Below, piece by piece: positions 46,398-60,000 of a stretch of DNA of 64,000 nucleotides; position 1 is the first letter of the stretch, and each line of letters opens with the position of its first letter. The notes below the pieces were generated by a model. The model saw only the letters and a program-made list of their open reading frames with translations. It was not told the DNA's origin and ran no database searches. Source of the stretch: Dryas octopetala (Eukaryota; Streptophyta; Magnoliopsida; Rosales; Rosaceae); contig OY992839.1 of the NCBI GenBank assembly GCA_963921425.1, positions 15,665,409 through 15,729,408 of the forward strand, written 5' to 3'. A program made the translations under genes and the position numbers.

Positions 46398-48438
46398 AGG
46401 AAGAACGATCCAAAAGATGTGCCAGATGCTGTCAACCCTAGGATTTTGATCGCCCTTGGTATGGCCATTCTTCAATTTGGATACCAATCTTTGCTGGCCG
46501 GACCTCCGTTTTCGCCTGTTCCTGTGCACGGAATGCCGATTCTTGTTATTCGGTCCGTTGATTTCTCTATTGGTCGTCCTTTGCGAGTAAGCCATTCTGA
46601 TGTGCCCCATGTTCCTGAAATTTTTAGTTCTCTTTTTTTTCTGTCGTTTTACCAATTGCAGTTGAAGATTTGATCAAAACATGTATCTTAGTACCAATTG
46701 CATTTTAGGTTATTTTCATCACTTGATCTTGGCATCATGCACTATGTGATAGAGGAGATACCAACTGTCATCCTAGGATAGGGTGGTTTGTTCAAAGCTG
46801 TCTCTCATCTAATCTATGTTCATTTTGACTTTGAACCAAAATATTTCATACAAAAGGCTCATGTGTACTGGTTTATATTGTATTATATGCTGGTTTATAT
46901 TGCAGTTCTGTGGTTCTGGTGCTGATGGCTCTCTTAGCCCTGCTACACCCATTACTGTTCGTCCTCCAGTGCCTGTGCTTGATCCCGATTCTGCTGTTAC
47001 TGATGCTGTATCAGGTAGATTGATAACGTTGGTTTTTCTGTAGTTGGATTAGATAGACATGCATGGTTGATGTTGCTAATTCGCATGTGCTTGATTCCAA
47101 TGTTGATGATGCTAGAACAGGTGGCCATTCTGATGTGCTCACTAAGCCAGTTACTGTTGACGCTTCAGATTCTGCTGTTCGTCCTCCAGTGCCTGTGATT
47201 GTTTCTGTTTCTGCTTCTGTATCAAGTAGATGAGTATCATTAGGTTTTCAAGACATGCATGGTTTCTGTTGGTAATTCGCATGTGTCTGATTTCAATGTT
47301 GATATTGTTGGAACAGGTGGCCATTCAAATGTGCTCACTGTTGGCGCTTCAGATTCTGTTGTTCGTCCTCTAGTGCCTGTGATTGTTTCCGTTTCTGCTA
47401 CTGCTGTTGTTCGTTCTCCAGTAGGCCCACAATTTAGTGAGGCATCATCTAGCTTTGGACATGCTACACCCTCTGCTGTGAGCAGTCACAATATTTGGTC
47501 ACCACAAACGGCAGACTGTCTTCAACAAGCAGATGATTTTTCTGTCGGTGGTGGTGTACCAGCTGGTCCTCCCCCTCTGCTCACTGTTGACGCTTCAGAT
47601 TCTGCTATTCGTCCTTTAGTGCCTATAATTGTTTCCGTTTCTGCTGCCGCTGCTGTTCGTTCTTCAGTAGGCCTACAATTTAGTGAGGCATCATCTAGGT
47701 TTGGACGTGCTACACCCTCCGCTGTGAGCAGTCACAATATATTGTCACCACAAACGACAGACCGTCTTCAACAAGCGGAAGATGATTTTTCTGTCGGTGG
47801 TGGTGTACCAGCTGGTCCTCCCCCTCTGCTCACTGTTGACGCTTCAGATTTTGCTGTTGGTCCTCTAGTGCCTATGATTGTTTCCGTTTCTGCTGCTGCT
47901 GCTGTTCGTCCTCCAGTAGGCCCACAATTTAGTGAGGCATCATCTAGGTTTATATGTGCTACACCCTCCGCTGTGAGCAGTCACAATATTTGGTTACCAC
48001 AAATGACAGACCGTCTTCAACAAGCGGAAGATGATTTTTCTGTCGGTGGTGGTGTACCAGCTGGTCTTCCCCCTCTGCTGCCTGCTTCTTCTGGTTAGTC
48101 GTGTTTTAGTTAGGTAGACATGATCTTTTGTTCCTTTTACAATCGGGGGTTCTTGCCACCTTTCTCGAATTCTTATATTGTAATTTCTTTTACAATATTG
48201 ATTCAGGGTCTACTGAGTCATCATTCAGTTTTGGACCTGCTACACCCTCTGTTGAGAGCAGTCACATTCTGTGGTCACCACAAACGGCAAACCGTCTTCA
48301 ACAAGCGGAAGATGATTTTTCGATTGGTGGTGGTCTAGCTACCAGCTTGTCTGCCAGACAAAGGTGACTCGGAAGGGGTCCAACTTGAGGAGGAATGAGT
48401 CCAATCTCTTCAGAAGTTCATTGATGAGCCCGACAGTG
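46398..48438 (+). pseudogene. Repeat-exon gene family, copy B
   Basis: Same structure as copy A. The position of the start codon reads AGG (46398-46400) instead of ATG. Exon 1 then reads NDPKDVPDAVNPRILIALGM and is open to its GTAAGC donor (about 46586). Exon 2 starts at 46906. The large repeat exon (about 47318-48095) is fully open and has three repeats of roughly 245 bp, with GPQFSEASSSFGHATPSAVS, EDDFSVGGGVPAGPPPLL and LTVDASDSAIRP-type segments. It ends at a TTCTG/GTTAGT donor. The last exon (about 48207) encodes FGPATPSVESSHILWSPQ and EDDFSIGGGL. It is then frameshifted by a 4-bp insertion relative to copy A and stops at 48365-48367. The rest of the tail is cut off by a CACTA-like element. 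Confidence 0.6.
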
Positions 48439-49097
48439 CACTGCAACATAAAACACTTTCTATGACACTTGATTTGCGTCATGAAAAGCCTTCCATGACA
48501 TTTTTCAAATGTCACAAATTGCGTCGTAGATACAGGAGTCATAGAAAGGCGAGTGAAATGACGACATCAAGTGCACGCCGTCAAAAATTTTGAATATCAG
48601 ATGACACTTAAAATGAGTCATCTGAACTGTTTGATGACATGACCAAAGCGCCCTTAATTCTGAAAACTCTTCAATTCTAAAACCTGTTTTTATGACATTC
48701 GTGAGACGTCATTAATAACTTTATGATGACTCCCAATCCGCGTCATAGAAACGTATAAATGACATTTCATAAACGCTCTTAAAACTATTGAATATCAAAT
48801 GACAATTACAATGCGTCGTCTAAACTCTTTGATGACATGACCAAAGCGCCCTTAATATCTGTTATGACATTCGTGAGACGCCATTAATAACTTTATGATG
48901 ACTCCTGATCCGTGTCATAAAAAAGTATTAGATGACAATGAATAAATGCCCTTGAAATTTTTGAATATCAGATGACACTTAAAATGAGTCATCTGAACTG
49001 TTTGATGACATGACCAAAGCGCCCTTAATTTTGAAAACTCTTCAATTCTAAAACCTGTTTTTATGACATTCGTGAGACGTCATTAATATTATTACTT
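48439..49097. mobile_element. CACTA-like left end with subterminal repeats, truncated
   Basis: Begins CACTGCAACATAAAACAC inside the last exon of copy B. It is made of repeats built from ATGACATTCGTGAGACG, TTTGATGACATGACCAAAGC and GAATATCA(A/G)ATGACA modules in both orientations. The same element starts at 60892 in copy C at the identical gene position. Here it breaks off near 49097, where the next tandem block begins, so its right end was lost in the duplication. Confidence 0.6.
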
Positions 49098-49125
49098 GTA
49101 TTTTTTTATTTTTTATTTTAAATTT

Positions 49126-49437
49126 ACTATTAGCCTTATTTCAAATTTTAATTTTGATTTTGGTGATGAAATTTGATAGAAAATGGAATGAAAGCAGTAG
49201 AAAATTAAAAAATTTGATAGAAAATGGAATGACATAAAAAACTATTTGATTTATTAAACAATAATAGAAACTTAAAATAATTAATCGGGCCGGCCCAGCC
49301 CGGCACGACCCATTATTGGGTGGGCCATGGGTCGGGCTGGGCTTAAAGTTTAAAATAATTGGGTCGGCCCAGCCCGGTCCGATTATCAAATGGGCCGGCC
49401 CAAGCACGGCACGAAGCTCGTTGTATACCTCTATAGC
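49126..49437 (-). mobile_element. hAT-like terminus, copy C
   Basis: Counterpart of 16050-16320. Minus-strand end TAGAGGTATACAACGAGC and GGGCCGGCCC repeats (49288-49400). Confidence 0.45.
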
Positions 49438-49875
49438 TGACTAGCTTGTTTCGAGAAAATAAAAAATATTATTACTCTTTTCTCGTATGCCAGCATTGGC
49501 TTTTTTCACGTGGCTGCGTCGTTATTGCTGCGCGTGTTCTATAGATTCTCGTAAGTTGTTTTTTAATATTTAATTACCGACTACCGTTGGACAATCATCA
49601 CGTGGGCGCAAGTCCCACTGGCATGTCTGTAGCCATTGCGTGTTCAATCTGTTAATCATCCAAGGTGACAAGACTGTTCGTATATAATACGTATATTTTA
49701 AATTATTTGTATATAATTAAACATAAGTGTTGATCCCACCTATCAGTCTATCACATATGAAAACTTTTTTTGATATATGTATATGACGTATATAAAATTT
49801 TTCTGTTTATACATATATACAAAAATATAGGTGTTGATCCCACATTCCCACCTCACAAATGCAGAGTTTATTTAA

Positions 49876-50355
49876 AGGTCCATTGACTTTAGGTACCAAA
49901 TTATAATGTTTTTTCATTTCAACTACTAAAACATTTATGTCATTTCAGTTTAGGTACTAAATTTCAGTTTAGGTACCAACTTTAAAAAATATAGTCATAT
50001 CGAACTGTGACTGTCTAACAGTCATAACTTTTTTATTGATTTATTGTTTTTTCAATATTTGCAAGGCTTAAATTTTAATATTTAGTCTTTGAGTTATAGG
50101 ATTTCATCCCCCAAACCTAAATCAAAAGTATGAAACTCTAAAAATTTTGATTTTTTATAAATTTTAAATAGTCACAACTGTGACTGTTCGACAATTACAA
50201 CTGTAACTGTTCGACAGTCACAACTGTATGACAAACTGATTTGTGACCTAATCCAAAATGTTTTACTCTAGGTTAGTACCTAAACTAAAAAAAATTAGTG
50301 TCTTACTGTTTTATTAAAAAACTATTGATATTTGGTATTTAATCCTAATTTTCTA
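49876..50355. mobile_element. Small non-autonomous element, copy 2
   Basis: Homologous to 26180-26614, flanked by TTTATTTAA on both sides (49867-49875 and 50356-50364). Copy A at about 16752-16760 has the site only once, confirming insertion. Contains GACTGTCTAACAGTC-type palindromic motifs. The last 20-odd bases also survive at 44965-44984 in copy B. Confidence 0.85.
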
Positions 50356-50958
50356 TTTATTTAATTGTATATGTATTATTTTCATTTTAAATATGTATTA
50401 TGTTTTACCCAAAAAAAGTATTATGTTTGTATTATCACATATTGTTTAAATAAATTAAAATTGAAACTAGGAAAAAATATATTTTTGATGAATTTTTCAC
50501 CTTACTTGTAGAGTAATTATTTCAGATTATTCATATACATATATCTTTTACTAATTTCGACTCTTTCACCTCTTTCTAAAATTGACTGCCACATGGCTAA
50601 ATAAGATGGTCGGAAACCGAGAGTCGAGACTACTATTATAGCGATTTTGGGTGGAAACAAACCTTGTGAGTTGTGACAACATGTTATAGCTAGATATGTG
50701 CTCTATGTGGACCACATCAACGACTTCTTTTACGATTGAACTAACAAAAGGCAAAATGAAATATGAGGCATGTATTTACAAGTGTCAACTTGAAATGAAG
50801 AACAATTGAGGTATTTAAACTTAATTTAGCCAACATTATTTTATTTTTCCATCAAACCTTTTTTCATTGAACAATAAATATATGTTTGTTTTTTAATAGT
50901 TGATTTTTTTCAGAGCAGACCAACTAGTTTAACTATAGAACCCGGACGGACCAACCCA

Positions 50959-51408
50959 ATGGGACTAAACCAGTCCAGGCCCAACGAAACCCTAAAGATA
51001 AAGCGAATCCTTAATTCCTTATATATAATAGATTTCCTCCAGTCAAAACATTGTCAGGCACTTAAAAACTTGAGAGTACGGATGTGTAGAAAAAAGCTTC
51101 TCTCATATCTAACTCTCTCAGATCTAGATCTAAGCCTAGGGAGGGTTATCAACTTATCACATCTGAAAGAAAAGTCTCGACCTTGGAGGCTTTGGAGGGA
51201 TATCCAATCTGAAAGTAAAGCTTCGACCTTGGAGGCTTGGGAGGGATATCCGATCTCAAAACAAAGCTTCGACCTTGGAGGCTTATTCGATCTGAAAGCA
51301 AAGGAGGCCCTGCCGGCCTCAGCAATATTTGGTTATGGCCTTCCATCGACCATGGCTAGAGAAGAGGAGAGGAGAGACAGAGGTCTGATGAATAGTTTGC
51401 AACTGTGA
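50959..51408 (+). other. 149-codon frame upstream of repeat-exon copy C; coding status doubtful
   Basis: Identical in translation to 45588-46037. It overlaps the upstream 46-bp repeats. The perfect match shows how recent the B-C duplication is. Confidence 0.25.
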
Positions 51409-53285
51409 AATCGCTCCGCTGTCTGGAGGCCCTGTCGGCCACGATGATAGCGATCTGAGTTCGCAGCCCAGTCCACCAATCTTTTGGGCTATTGTTTTTG
51501 GTCAGGTAAAACTCAACTCACACTTTTGGCCCAATATTTTTTTGTTCAAATCTATCGGCCCAAACTTGAGCCTAACAATAAATCACCAAAGCCCAACTCA
51601 CTCTCGGCCCAATTTTTTTTGTTCAAATCTTTCGGCCCAAACTTGAGCCTAACAATAAATCACCAAACATCTCCCCCTATATAAACCCTACTGTTCTCGA
51701 CTGTTCTCCAACCGCTTTTAACCTAATTTCCTCAAATCTAGAGAAACCCTAATTTCATCTTTCTATCTAGGAAGAACGATCCAAAAGATGTGCCAGATGC
51801 TGTCAACCCTAGGATTTTGATCGCCCTTGGTATGGCCATTCTTCAATTTGGATACCAATCTTTGCTGGCCGGACCTCCGTTTTCGCCTGTTCCTGTGCAC
51901 GGAATGCCGATTCTTGTTATTCGGTCCGTTGATTTCTCTATTGGTCGTTCTTTGCGAGTAAGCCATTCTGATGTGCCCCATGTTCCTGAAATTTTTAATT
52001 CTCTTTTTTTCTGTCGTTTTACCAATTGCAGTTGAAGATTTGATCAAAACATGTATCTTAGTACCAATTGCATTTTAGGTTATTTTCATCACTTGATCTT
52101 GGCATCATGCACTATGTGATAGAGGAGATACCAACTGTCATCCTAGGATAGGGTGGTTTGTTCAAAGCTGTCTCTCATCTAATCTATGTTCATTTTGACT
52201 TTGAACCAAAATATTTCATACAAAAGGCTCATGTGTACTGGTTTATATTGTATTATATGCTGGTTTATATTGCAGTTCTGTGGTTCTGGTGCTGATGGCT
52301 CTCTTAGCCCTGCTACACCCATTACTGTTCGTCCTCCAGTGTCTGTGCTTGATCCCGATTCTGCTGTTACTGATGCTGTATCAGGTAGATTGATAACGTT
52401 GGTTTTTCTGTAGTTGGATTAGATAGACATGCATGGTTGATGTTGCTAATTCGCATGTGCTTGATTCCAATGTTGATGATGCTAGAACAGGTGGCCATTC
52501 TGATGTGCTCACTAAGCCAGTTACTGTTGACGCTTCAGATTCTGCTGTTCGTCCTCCAGTGCCTGTGATTGTTTCTGTTTCTGCTTTTGTATCAAGTAGA
52601 TGAGTACCATTAGGTTTTCAAGACATGCATGGTTTCTGTTGGTAATTCACATGTGTCTGATTCCAATGTTGATATTGTTGGAACAGGTGGCCATTCAAAT
52701 GTGCTCACTGTTGGCGCTTCAGATTCTGCTGTTCGTCTTCGAGTGCCTGTGATTGTTTCCGTTTCTGCTACTGCTGTTGTTCGTTCTCCAGTAGGCCCAC
52801 AATTTAGTGAGGCATCATCTAGCTTTGGACATGCTACACCCTCTGCTGTGAGCAGTCACAATATTTGGTCACCACAAACGGCAGACCGTCTTCAACAAGC
52901 GGATGATTTTTCTGTCGGTGATGGTGTACCAGCTGGTCCTCCCCCTCTGCTCACTGTTGACGCTTCAGATTCTGCTATTCGTCCTCTAGTGCCTATAATT
53001 GTTTCCGTTTCTGCTGCTGCTGCTGTTCGTCCTTCAGTAGGCCTTCAATTTAGTGAGGCATCATCTAGGTTTGGACGTGCTACACCCTCCGCTGTGAGCA
53101 GTCACAATATATTGTCACCACAAACGACAGACCGTCTTCAACAAGCGGAAGATGATTTTTCTGTCGGTGGTGGTGTACCAGCTGGTCCTCCCCCTCTGCT
53201 CACTGTTGACGCTTCAGATTTTGCTGTTGGTCCTCTAGTGCCTATGATTGTTTCCGTTTCTGCTGCTGCTGCTGTTCGTCCTCCA

Positions 53286-53677
53286 CACTACAACAAAGTT
53301 GCCGTTTAGCGGGGAAAAATTTCCTCGCTAAAAGTAAGCTTATCCTCGCAAAAAGTTTTTGGCGAGGATTTTTCATTCGTCATCAACTTGTCGCTGTATC
53401 GCCATCGAGAAAAGTCTATAGCGACGAAAATCTGGATTCCTCGCTATCCTTTTCCAGCGACGCTAAAATAATTTCCTCGCAAAATCCTTTTTGCGAGCAT
53501 ATAATTCCTCGCAAAAAAAGAATTAATTTGATGCAAAAAATATAAAAAACGTCTGCAAATAATTTTAGTGACGACATTTTTTTCCTCGCTAATGCTAAAA
53601 TCCTCCCTAAAGTTTAATAATTAATTAATATATTATTTTATAAAATAAAAAAATTAATTTCTTTTCGGCGACACAAT
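53286..53677. mobile_element. Truncated CACTA left end (392 bp), tandemly duplicated
   Basis: Starts CACTACAACAAAGTTGCC after CCA, with TTTCCTCGCTAAAA-type subterminal repeats, and matches 54065-54456 almost perfectly. It stops abruptly after CGACACAAT and returns to repeat-exon gene sequence. It has no right end, so it arose by tandem duplication of gene plus transposon end, not by a second insertion. Confidence 0.9.
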
Positions 53678-54064
53678 ACGTCTGATTTCAATGTTGATAT
53701 TGTTGGAACAGGTGGCCATTCAAATGTGCTCACTGTTGGCGCTTCAGATTGTGTTGTTCGTCCTCCAGTGCCTGTGATTGTTTCCGTTTCTGCTACTGCT
53801 GTTGTTCGTTCTCCAGTAGGCCCACAATTTAGTGAAGCATCATCTAGGTTTGGACGTGCTACACCCTCCGCTGTGAGCAGTCACAATATATTGTCACCAC
53901 AAACGACATACCGTCTTCAACAAGCGGAAGATGATTTTTCTGTCGGTGGTGGTGTACCAGCTGGTCCTCCCCCTCTGCTCACTGTTGACGCTTCAGATTT
54001 TGCTGTTGGTCCTCTAGTGCCTATGATTGTTTCCGTTTCTGCTGCTGCTGCTGTTCGTCCTCCA

Positions 54065-57000
54065 CACTACAACAAAGTAGCCGTTTAGCGGGGAAAAATT
54101 TCCTCGCTAAAAGTAAGTTTATCCTCGCAAAAAGTTTTTGGCGAGGATTTTTCATTCGTCATCAACTTGTCGCTGTATCGCCGTCGAGAAAAGTCTATAG
54201 CGACGAAAATCTGGATTCCTCGCTATCCTTTTCCAGCGACGCTAAAATAATTTCCTCGCAAAATCCTTTTTGCGAGCATATAATTCCTCACAAAAAAAGA
54301 ATTAATTTGATGCAAAAAATATAAAAAACGTCTGCAAATAATTTTAGTGACGACATTTTTTTCCTCGCTAATGCTAAAATCCTCCCTAAAGTTTAATAAT
54401 TAATTAATATATTATTTTATAAAATAAAAAAATTAATTTCTTTTCGGCGACACAATGCAATTTCCTCGCTGTAAGTGAATTGTAGTGAGGAATTGTATCC
54501 TCCCTATAGGTTATTTAGGGCAAGGAAATAAATCTCCTCACTGTAAGTGACTTATTGTAGGTGACATATAGTGAGGAAAGCCCATATTTTCCTCGTAATA
54601 TGTTTCCTTTGGCGAGAAATACTTTCCTCGCTATAGGTCCTCTACAACGAGAAATTTGTTTTTTGCCACCAAAAGTTTGATATTTAATAGATCATTTTGT
54701 AGTTTGTTTATATTTATTGATAACCAAATAAAACAACAATTAAAACAATATATAACATATATCAATACTAGTTCAAACTAGTTTCACAATGCCATTAAAC
54801 ATTCAATAGGCCTCCTAAATTAAAAGTCATAATTAAGTACAAAAGCAAAAGAAATTAAAATATTGATAACTAGCTAAAAGTCATCATTAAGTGCATGAAA
54901 ACTAACACTTAGTAGCCATCATAGAGGGAGTCATAATTAAGTGCATCAAAACAAACACTTAGTAGTCCTCAGCCTTTTTGATCTTCTCCTCTAAGACTTT
55001 CATTACTTCACTTTGATGGTCTAGTTGTTGTTGCAGAATGTCAAAAATATGTTGTTGAGCTTGACAATCATCCTCTAACTCTTACTCTACAAAATGAAAA
55101 CCAACATGGACAACAGATATCATGTTCAATTCAAGTGCTTTACTTACAAGATAAACACCTCTAAATTTTTTAAAAGAAAGGATGAAAATTCCACTGCAAC
55201 AGAATATACACCACATTGAGAGAAATCTAAAAAATGTAATTAAATTAACCTTTATGTAAAGCACACCTACACAACTGGAAAATAGTGGAGAATAAACAAC
55301 AATGTAATTGGGCAAGTAACATGAAACCTTAGATTAATAAATCAAAGAGAAAGACATGCTTGAGAGTTCAAAAGGAATAACAGCTATAAAATGAAAACCA
55401 ACCTATATGGACAGCATATAGCATGTTCAATTCAAGTGTTTTACTTTAAATGATAAAACACCCCTAAAATTTTGAAAATGAAAGGAAGAAGATCCTTCCA
55501 AAAGAGAAGGCAACATTTCAGTAACACACCCCAAGATACACTAACATGTCAATTCGGTCATCAATGCCAATATCACATTTCACTTCAAGCAAGAAAGTAA
55601 ATTTCTATATGCATATTGCAAAAGTGGAATTTCAGCCTCCTGATCGAAAATTAATCTATTTCAGGGAACAAAAATTAATCTATTTCCCAGCAGCATGCTC
55701 TAATATATCCACAACTACAACCCCAAGAAATTAAACTAAACAAAATGATAGCACATGTAACTAAGTTATAGAGATAAAAAAAAATACAATAAAAACATCA
55801 AAAGAACCTTACCAAAACAAAAGATAAAAAAGAAGAAGCTTATTGAGGTGGTCGTTGGCCTGACATGTGCATATTCATGAACTCCTCAAACTTGTCGCTC
55901 CTCTCCTCAGACTTTTTGATCTTCTCCTCCAAGACTTTGATTACTTCACTTTGATGGTCAAGTTGTTGTTGCTGAGTCTCGACAATCTGTTGTTGAGCTT
56001 CAAGCTGTTGCTCTAACTTTTATTCTTTTGAGTTACAAATGCTCGAGAGTGAGATTTTGCAGGTTGAGGGCCAAAACCACAACCCTTTATGTAGCCAGAT
56101 CTGACCTCAAGGACTTTCGCACATATTTCATCATCTGTCATTGTTCTAGTCCCATCTTCAAGAGTATTCTCATTCCGCATAGTAATCATCTTGTCCTAGA
56201 AACCAGAACACTTAATGATCAAAGACCATATATACTTATGTACTTAATGATCAAAGACTACCATATATACTTACCCACATAACTCTTGCTTTGTAATCAT
56301 CTTGTCCTAAAAATATTGAAGAAAAGGAACCAAAGACCATATATACTCACCCACATAACTTTTGCTCCTGCATCCCATCCATTTTTCTCATTTTTATGTT
56401 CTGTTTCAAAGCGATCAATTGCACCTTGCCTCTGACCAGTTTCTTCAGCCTAAGCACATTCATACAATCAAAGTTAATGTTAGTTTATAAATTTTATATA
56501 TAAAAAAGATTTGCACATGATTAATGTTAGTTTATAATTTATATATATATATAAAAAAAAAACTAATGATATCTTACAATCTCTTCTTGGTGCGCCATAA
56601 AATACTTTGACCCAGCTTTGTGGTTATACTTTGCCTCTGACCTATTCTTAGTATTTTTCTCTGAGCGTTCCTGTAAATAATTACAAAATAAATTGAAGCA
56701 ATTCTCAACAAATCCACACAAAGGGCCTGTGAATAGAGGTAGGAGGAGAGAGTATTCTTAAACAAAAAAACAAATAAGCTTTAAGACAAATTAACAAGTT
56801 TACCATGAACTTTGTGCTGGAATAACGTGTACAAAGGAAATCTCATTCTTCCTAAGTAGATACTTCAGGATGTTTGTTTTTTTGGGCCTCATCAATTGTT
56901 GGGTACTTAGCAAAATGCAACTTCAGCGCATGTTGGAAATCACAGAACCGTCTTTGAAACAGCGTATTAACACATTTTTGAACATGAGGCAGTGACATAT

Positions 57001-60000
57001 CAATGTCGTACTTACTTTGTATGGAACCAAATTCAAGTTAAACCCATGAGACATCAATTTAAAACTGAAGTGTAAGTGGCAAGCTGATAATTTATTGCAG
57101 CAAAAGAGAACATGTATCAGGAGACCCAGTAGAACATGTTGCAGCAAAGAAGCTGATAAGTGGCAAGTTAAACCCAGGAGATGTATGACAACTTAGAGGC
57201 GCCAAATAAAATAATATGGACAATGTAATATCACCAGTATATAAGGAAAAAATAAGATGTTTTGCAAGAGGAAATGCTATTAGATGTTTTCATATAAGCA
57301 ATGTACGTAATCATTCAGTGAAAAGAAAAAAAAGGAAAAAAATTACTTAATTACTGTTAGTTTTGCAATCATCTTAGTCTTGTCAACTTGATCTATATCC
57401 TTCCATTTCTCCACGTTTAGTGGTGCACAAGTTCTGACCGTGAAGCCAATTTCATTCACAAACATACATGCATTTGGACCAGTAGGCCTCCCATTCTCAC
57501 TATTCAAAGTAACTGGTATTTTTCCTTTAAGCTGAGTCTGAAGTTTATCAGAATTAATTAAGTCCACGAGACTTTAATCTAACTTTTTTCACAGCACCTA
57601 CATCACACTTATTAATTATTTGTGGATGCATAAATTTCTCTTTTATTGACATAAAATATAACACATACCGGTACCACTAGTACTGCTCTCAGTGCCAGCT
57701 AATGTCACAACAGCAGCATCCTCATCTTGTGGAGTTTGCAAAGACACCTCATTAGTAGTTTGGAGAAGACTACGTTTTTTGTTACGGGTTACCATTATGA
57801 TTACCTGCTATAAAGACATGCAATTATAGTGCACAAAGAAGAAGGCAGGACTTTATTTTTTACTTCTTTAGAAGCCTTAACTGTAGGAATTCAATTCATT
57901 AATAGGAAAAAAGTAATATACAGTAAGGGGGGCCATAATAAACCTAACCCTTCAAAAAACATGCAAGCTTTAAAAAGCCCGAAAAAAAACAAAACAAAAG
58001 AACAAATACATCTATCAAACTTAATCACTATCATCATCACTCTCAAAAACTCCTTCACCCTCACTGTCATCACCTAATGGAGTAACTTCTTCAGTAACAT
58101 CATTTATAAAATCAGTAAGATCATCTTCTACTACCCTTATATTATTCTCAATATTTGAACAAATATTTGAACAAATATATACAACTGTAAGAAAAAAAAT
58201 GAAAAGGGAGTGAATGGCTGAGGCTAAACGTATTTTATTTATTGCTTGAAACCTATTTTTGATTATGTTTTACAACCTAAAGTTAAAGAACTATTGAAAA
58301 AAAAAAAAAAAAAAAAGTCAAAATGACAGAGTATTTTTCATACATGGCACAAATTAAACAATTTCCATCATAAAAGATTTAACTTAAAAACAAAAAATAG
58401 TGTACATACTCTCACCAGAACATGCAATTAGATTTTTTACTTCTTTTGTTACTAAATTGAGTTAAGTGGATTTTAATGTGTGCATCTAAAACAATACAAA
58501 ATTATTGCACATTTTGATAAATTAAAACAATATAACTTACTCTGTGTTTCCAATAAACGAATATGCTTCGAAGCTAGAGTAACTTTAACTCTCCAGTTGA
58601 AGAATACGTCTCACCTACACAAAATTGAGAATAGATTTCATTAGTATAACATAATTTAAAATGTTAATATAAATAACAAAAACAAAACGAAACAAAAAGT
58701 AAGGAATAAGCAGAGCCACCTTGAAAAATTAACAAAAATGTTAATATACATCTCACCTACTTCTAATCACCTTAAAGAGCCACCTTGAAATAAATCAATA
58801 CCTAAAACAATGTGTAGGGAAGGAGTTGCAAATAAAGAAAGAAACTAAAACTAAACTTTGGCAATTGTATTACATGTGATAGCCCAATAGTATATGTATA
58901 GCCTCAGCCCAATTTTGTATCCATTAACTTCTTGAAATAAATATTGTGCTATATATATAAATTGCAAGGTCCAGAAGTAGTACTCTCTCAGAATCACTTT
59001 ATGGGTTGCAGTAAGAGTATGGCTATGTGGGTGCGGCCATATAATTCATTGATGATCATGATGACCGCATTATTACAGTTTATTTCTTGTATTAGTTTGG
59101 TATTGTTGTGCAGTGGCAGTAAAAGTACTAGTACTAATAGAAAAGGGATGAAATCAGAGGGTGTGAATTATAATCTAAGTAAGGTAGAGCTATTAGGTGA
59201 GAATATAAGTACAGGCAACAATAACAGAGTTAAATTGCAGCTAAGTATAGAATGGAATTGGAAAAAAAAAAGTTAACTAATTAAATGGAGATCGAATCCC
59301 TTTCAATTCCATTCCATATACCTTATTAAATGGAGTTCACTACAATCAAACAATTCAAAAAGCAACAAATGGTGGTCCAGAGAGGAAGCATCAAAGAGAA
59401 AACAAAACATAAAGACAAGACCATGAAAACTCAATTGCAGCAAAGAAAACAGAACATAAAGACAAGGCAAAGACAAAACAGAACTAAAGGGGAATCATAA
59501 TTTTCTTTTGCTGGGGAGGTGAAAAAAAAAAAAAAAACCAAAACAGGGGAGCTAGGACAGTAGAACTTACTGCAGGAGATGGAGGTGTCGTCGATGGCGT
59601 CGGTGCCGTCGGTGGAGTTGAGAGAACCAGATCGATAGAGAGAGAGTGTGAGGCGGTGGAGGGGGTAGGTGAGGCAGTCTTTTCAATTCCTTTAGTGAAA
59701 TGTTATTGAAAGTTAAAACCATCTCAATCTCAGTCCACACAAAAAAAGAGTTAAAACCATCAGAAGTTTCTTTTCAATTTTCTTTGTTAATAAAATTACA
59801 ACCATCAGCGAGGAAATTTAAAAGTCCTCGGTGAACACATCATACTGCGACGCACGGATTTTCCTCGCCACATATGCATACCAACAAAACCAATATGTTC
59901 CTCGCTATATGGTCATTTTTAGCGAGGAACCATGAACTTTTGTCGCGAACATTTAACATTATTTTTCAAATGAGAAAAAAAAAAGGGCGGTACATCTAAA

